From: Janthinobacterium sp. BJB426 | Lineage (GTDB): Bacteria > Pseudomonadota > Gammaproteobacteria > Burkholderiales > Burkholderiaceae_D | Reading direction: 5' to 3' | Assembly (NCBI RefSeq): GCF_002735705.1 | Contig: NZ_PDZL01000009.1 | Span: forward strand, 175,923-239,922 | DNA: 64,000 nt | Shown: in pieces, positions 60,334 through 64,000 of the stretch | Position numbering within the stretch: the first letter of the stretch is position 1 | Layout: every line of letters begins with the position of its first letter | Notes under the pieces: generated by a model | What the model was told of the DNA's origin: nothing | Seen by the model: only the letters and a program-made list of their open reading frames with translations | Databases searched by the model: none | Position numbers and translations under genes: made by a program

Positions 60334-61522
60334 ATTGCATCGCCGCTGCTGCCGCTTCCGCATGCATGGGCAGCGAGATTTCGATGCGTGTGCCGCCCAG
60401 TTCGCTATCGGCGCCGATATGGATGCTGCCATTCAAGCCCCACACCCGCTCGCGCATGCCCAGCAAGCCCAGGGCCGTGGCTTTTTCCAGGTCGTGCTCG
60501 GCAATCCCGCGACCATCATCCTGGATGGTGATGGCCAGCGAGGAATCGATGCGGTGCAGGGCGATGGTGATGTGGCTGGCCTCGGCATGGCGCGCGATGT
60601 TCGTCAGCGCTTCCTGCACGATGCGGTAGATGGCCGTGCTGCGCGCATCGTCGAGCACGAGGTCGGCTTCGTCGGCCAGCAAGTCGAAATGGATGGCGCG
60701 GCGCAGCAGGAAGTCGTGGCGCAGTTTTTGCAGCGCAAAATACAAGCCCCCTTCATCGAGCGCGCGCGGACGCAGGTTGCTGGCGATGCGCCGCAATGAG
60801 GTGATGGCCGTCACCAGCAAGCCATCCATACTGTGCAACAACGCTTGCAGGGACGCGGTGGTGTCCGTGTGCTGGCGCACCAGAGTCAGGTCGACGCGCA
60901 AGGTGGCCAGCAATTGCCCCAGATCATCATGCAGTTCACGCGCGATATGCTTGCGCTCTTCTTCGCGGATCGATTGCAGCGCGCTCGACAATTCGCGCAG
61001 TTGCGAAAAGGAGCGGGCCAGTTGTTCATGCATCTGCTGGCGCGCGCTGATGTCGCGCACGATGATGGTAAACACGCTATGGCCGTCTTCCTGCATGGCC
61101 GAAAGCGAGCCTTCGAGGGGGAACATGACGCCATCGCTGCGCCGGCCCGTCAGGGTGTAGTCGGTGGCGCGCCGGCCCGTCAGGCGCAGTTCCTGGCCGA
61201 TGTCGCCAAACGGCGGATCGCCCTCGTGCGTGCCCAGGTCGCCCAGGGTACGCAAATCGCGCAGGATGTAGTGGCCCAGGCGCATGCCGCGCATGCCGGC
61301 CGGCGTGTCGTCGAACAATCTGGCTGCCGCCGCGTTCGCGTGCAGGATGATTTGCCCGCTGTCGATGCTGATGATGGCGTCGCTGGCGCTGTCGATGATG
61401 GCCTGGCCACGCGCCTGCCGTTGCCGGCGGGCTTTCAGCGGAGGAAACAAGCACAGCAAAAGCGCTGCCGCCATGCCGAGCGGCAGGATGCGCAGCAGTG
61501 TGGAACTGCCTCGGTCAGGCAT
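60332..61522 (-). CDS. NarL-type sensor histidine kinase with PAS domain
   Basis: A 396-residue kinase: one N-terminal membrane helix (about 11-29), a PAS domain (about 40-165; ASDAIISIDSGQIILHANAA), a HisKA_3 dimerisation domain with the phospho-His in EEERKHIARELHDDLGQLL, and an HATPase (RIVQEALTNIARHAEA, DDGRGI). This is the class paired with LuxR-type regulators, none of which is adjacent. AAGGAG lies before the ATG. Orphan or partnered elsewhere. Confidence 0.9.
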   Translation of the reverse strand: MPDRGSSTLLRILPLGMAAALLLCLFPPLKARRQRQARGQAIIDSASDAIISIDSGQIILHANAAAARLFDDTPAGMRGMRLGHYILRDLRTLGDLGTHEGDPPFGDIGQELRLTGRRATDYTLTGRRSDGVMFPLEGSLSAMQEDGHSVFTIIVRDISARQQMHEQLARSFSQLRELSSALQSIREEERKHIARELHDDLGQLLATLRVDLTLVRQHTDTTASLQALLHSMDGLLVTAITSLRRIASNLRPRALDEGGLYFALQKLRHDFLLRRAIHFDLLADEADLVLDDARSTAIYRIVQEALTNIARHAEASHITIALHRIDSSLAITIQDDGRGIAEHDLEKATALGLLGMRERVWGLNGSIHIGADSELGGTRIEISLPMHAEAAAAAMQ

Positions 61523-61672
61523 GGGATTCTCCTTGCGAACGTGAACGAAGGCAGGCAAGACAGGACTTGATGTAGCCTATGCCTGTTGGGATGGCGTGGC
61601 TTGATGTGGCGCAGGAAGGGGAAAGAAGAGGGCAAGCGCCGCGCCGGCCTGGGCCGGGCGGCGGCGGGAGGC

Positions 61673-62431
61673 TTACATTTGCTTGAACAGGTGCAAGAAA
61701 CTGCGGCTCACTTCGAGCTTGTCGGACTTGCCCTTGATGAGCACCAGGTGGCGGCCGCGGATATCGCGCGTCACGCCTTCGATGGCATTCACGTTGACCA
61801 GGGTGGCGCGGTGGATTTGCCAGAACAGCGAAGGATCGAGCTCTTCTGCCAGGTCGCGCACGGGCTTGCGGATCAGCGCCTCATACTTGGCGGTCTGCAC
61901 GCAGGTGTATTTCTCGTCGGAACGGAAGAACAGGATCTCTTCCACGGGGATCATGCGCAAGTCCTGGCCGATGCTGGCCTGTATCCATTGCAAATAGGTG
62001 GGCTTGGCCGTGATTTTTTCCGCCAGTTGCGACAGCATGGCCGTGACGCTGCTGTTGACGTCCAGGGCCGGCTTGTTCAAATGCGTTTTCAGGCGCTCCA
62101 CGGTGACCAGCAAGCGCTCATGCTCGGGTGGCTTGAGCACATAGTCGACGGCGCCCCGCTCGAAGGCTTCGACGGCGTGGCTATCGTAGGCCGTGACGAA
62201 GACGATATGCGTCTTGCCACCGATCACTTGCGCCGCTTCCATGCCCGTCTTGCCCGGCATGCGGATATCGAGGAAGGCAAAGTCCGGCTTGAGTTGCTCC
62301 ACCAGTTCGATCGCTTCGTCGCCATTCTTGGCTTCGCCGATGATTTCCAGTTCAGGCCAGGCTTGGCCCAGGCGCAGGCGCAGCTGGTCGCGCATCAGTC
62401 TTTCGTCGTCGGCAATAATAGCGGTAGGCAT
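61673..62431 (-). CDS. LytTR-type response regulator
   Basis: A 252-residue regulator: receiver domain with DD (IIADDERLM), phospho-Asp in FAFLDIRMPG, Thr in FVTAYD and Lys in LKPPEHE, then a LytTR DNA-binding domain (IPVEEILFFRSDEKYTCVQT, IHRATLVNV). It lies 68 bases after the LytS-type kinase and is its likely partner. The ATG at 62431 has GAGA upstream. Confidence 0.92.
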   Translation of the reverse strand: MPTAIIADDERLMRDQLRLRLGQAWPELEIIGEAKNGDEAIELVEQLKPDFAFLDIRMPGKTGMEAAQVIGGKTHIVFVTAYDSHAVEAFERGAVDYVLKPPEHERLLVTVERLKTHLNKPALDVNSSVTAMLSQLAEKITAKPTYLQWIQASIGQDLRMIPVEEILFFRSDEKYTCVQTAKYEALIRKPVRDLAEELDPSLFWQIHRATLVNVNAIEGVTRDIRGRHLVLIKGKSDKLEVSRSFLHLFKQM

Positions 62432-62499
62432 AGGTCTCAAGTGTGAACAGGCGAAGATTGATTATTCAATGATTTAGCGTTTTTATCAACTACTCTGTC

Positions 62500-63792
62500 T
62501 TATTTGGACAATTGATATGGCACTTCGATCACGGCGCACACGCCGGACGGTTGATTTGGCGTAATGGTCAGGCTGCCCTCGTCACCATGCAGCAGCTTCA
62601 GGCGCTCACGGATGGTGGGCAAACCGAGGCCCGTGCCATCGCTGGGCACCACGCCAAAGCCGAGGCCATCATCGGTCACCGTGACGCGCAGCTTGCTGTG
62701 CGCCACTTCGGCCACGATGCGCAGGGTGCCTCCCTCCGGTTTGACTTCCAGGCCGTGCTTGATGGCATTTTCCACCATCGATTGCAGCATCATGGGCGGG
62801 AAGGCGGCGCTGCGCAGGCCGTCGGGAATCTGGAAGTCGACGGTCAGGCGTTCTTCCATGCGCATTTTCAGCAGATTCAAATACGCTTGCACCATGTCCG
62901 CTTCACGGCCCAGGTTGGTAATCAGGGCGTTGTCGCGCATTTGCGGCAGTACGGCGCGCAAATACTGGATCAGGCTGCGCTGCATCTTGGCCGCGCGTGG
63001 CGGATCGACCTGGATCAGGTGTTCGACGGAGGCAAGCGTGTTGAACAGGAAGTGCGGCTCGACTTGCGCCTGCATCATCTGCATCTTCGCTTCGCTGAGC
63101 TGGCGCTGCATGGATTCCCGTTCGGCCGCTTCATTTGCCGTGACGGTTTCCGCCTCCGCCCGTTTCTTGCCGCCGACCAGGGCTTTCATGGCGAACAGGG
63201 CCAGTACCAGAAGGGACACAAAGCTCTTGAACCAGGTCGAGGCTTGCTGGTGATAGCGCGACACTTTTTGTTCTGCCGCATCATCGACCGCTTCTTCGAT
63301 GGCATTCGACAACTCTTCGCCGATTTGCGGCGGCAGTTCGATGTGGACTTCTTCGCCCGAGGCATTCGTCGTTACTGGGTAGCTGGGCTTGGCAGGGGCG
63401 GCAGGTGGCTCGGGTGGTTCCGGCGGCACGGTACTGGCCTGTGCGTCCGCCTCGGCGGCATCAGCCGGATCGCTGGCGGCATCGGCCGCGCTGCTGCGGC
63501 GGTTCTTGCTGCTGCGGGGATTGAAATGGATGCCCGTATCGTCGATCAGGATATTGGTCTCGCCCGAACCCTTGCTGCTGCGTTTATGCGACTTGATGAC
63601 CACTTCTTCGTTCGGGCTGGACGAGAAAAGCTCATCTTGCAAAATGGAACCGGCGATCAGGGCCAGTGCAGCGAACAGGAAAAATTTCCACCAGGACAGT
63701 TGGGTGACCCAGGTCGTCGTCGCGTCGAATGCCCGTTGCAACCAAGCAAGGATGGTTTTCAACAATTGGGGCAGGCTGGAAATCGGAAGCAT
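62500..63792 (-). CDS. LytS-type histidine kinase with long Pro/acidic loop
   Basis: A 430-residue kinase. Two membrane segments (about 34-51 and 190-208) flank a roughly 135-residue external region that begins with a basic KSHKRSSK stretch, then an Ala/Asp- and Pro-rich, probably disordered part. The cytoplasmic part has a coiled coil (NEAAERESMQRQLSEAKMQM), His in VEPHFLFNTLASVEHL and HATPase motifs (MVENAIKHGLEVK, GLGFG, GTGLGLPTIRERL). It pairs with the downstream LytTR regulator. The input domain does not match a sensor I know. Confidence 0.88.
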   Translation of the reverse strand: MLPISSLPQLLKTILAWLQRAFDATTTWVTQLSWWKFFLFAALALIAGSILQDELFSSSPNEEVVIKSHKRSSKGSGETNILIDDTGIHFNPRSSKNRRSSAADAASDPADAAEADAQASTVPPEPPEPPAAPAKPSYPVTTNASGEEVHIELPPQIGEELSNAIEEAVDDAAEQKVSRYHQQASTWFKSFVSLLVLALFAMKALVGGKKRAEAETVTANEAAERESMQRQLSEAKMQMMQAQVEPHFLFNTLASVEHLIQVDPPRAAKMQRSLIQYLRAVLPQMRDNALITNLGREADMVQAYLNLLKMRMEERLTVDFQIPDGLRSAAFPPMMLQSMVENAIKHGLEVKPEGGTLRIVAEVAHSKLRVTVTDDGLGFGVVPSDGTGLGLPTIRERLKLLHGDEGSLTITPNQPSGVCAVIEVPYQLSK

Positions 63793-64000
63793 GGTGGCAC
63801 TTTCAAGTACAAGAGTTAATCGACGCAGCGGGCAAGTTTAACCCCTTGTTGAGTAGCGTCAGAGTCTGATGTTGCCACTGTGCCTAAAGACCACGAACTA
63901 CGCCAGCCGATTGCGACAGGCTGCACAAAAAGGCGCTTGAAGTGAAGACTATGCTTGCTGGGCGGCGAGGGCGGGAAAATAGCCCTTGCGGGGTGGGCGG
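63793..64000. other. Upstream region at the window edge
   Basis: About 208 bases with no gene I can support; it must contain the promoter of the LytS-type kinase gene. A gene beyond the edge may begin past 64000. Confidence 0.4.

Noticed and set aside
1..64000. CRISPR arrays, tRNA or rRNA genes, insertion sequences, phage genes
   Set aside because: I looked for regular direct repeats, cloverleaf-like sequences and transposase or phage motifs and saw none.

Overview
The window reads as a chromosomal segment of a GC-rich betaproteobacterium, most likely family Oxalobacteraceae (Janthinobacterium/Massilia type). This is inference from gene content: PEP-CTERM proteins, an EpsA-like regulator, a Burkholderiales-type trimeric porin, betaproteobacterial cys gene order, and GC-rich codon use throughout. 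I saw no tRNA, rRNA, CRISPR array, prophage or insertion sequence.

Layout. 1-9245: the 3' part of a GDP-mannose synthesis gene (manC), a TIGR03790-type secreted protein, a PEP-CTERM protein, a large secreted DNase (ExeM/NucH type) followed by a second PEP-CTERM protein, then a PhoB-like regulator overlapping an EpsA-like LuxR regulator, and a stand-alone I9 protease-inhibitor protein. 9668-19069: eleven tightly packed, mostly overlapping genes for a type II secretion/type IV pilus-like machine (pseudopilin, GspF, GspE, three PilM/N/O-like proteins, a PilP/GspC-like protein, a lipoprotein secretin, three more pseudopilins). It lacks many canonical Gsp proteins and is followed by a third PEP-CTERM gene with a structured leader. 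19940-28550: housekeeping genes (murJ, rpsT, an rluE-like gene, icd, cspA, clpS-clpA) with two small secreted proteins. 28723-42043: a tricorn-like protease, a hydrolase-LytS-LytTR operon, a PhyH-like dioxygenase, a PrpR-type sigma-54 activator, a six-PAS GGDEF/EAL protein and xthA. 42613-50214: small conserved genes, creA, a lipoprotein, pepA, then lptF-lptG-cbiX-stealth as one overlapping chain. 50446-58431: a complete assimilatory sulfate reduction cluster (tauE, cysI, DUF934, cysH, cysD, cysN, cobA) divergent from cysB. 58493-63792: a methyltransferase, a porin, an orphan NarL-type kinase and a LytS/LytTR pair.

How the genes work together. The left third concerns the cell surface and secretion. 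The most interesting idea is a phosphate-scavenging module: a secreted DNase has a candidate Pho box upstream and a PhoB-like regulator downstream whose phosphoacceptor Asp is replaced by Glu. The second candidate system is the T2SS-like machine. In the sulfur cluster, CysDN makes APS, a CysH of APS-reductase type makes sulfite without CysC, CysI reduces sulfite, CobA (with the distant CbiX) supplies siroheme, and TauE may export excess sulfite, probably under CysB control.

Limits: all family calls were made by reading the protein sequences, without database searches. Promoters, operators and RNA structures come from inspection only.
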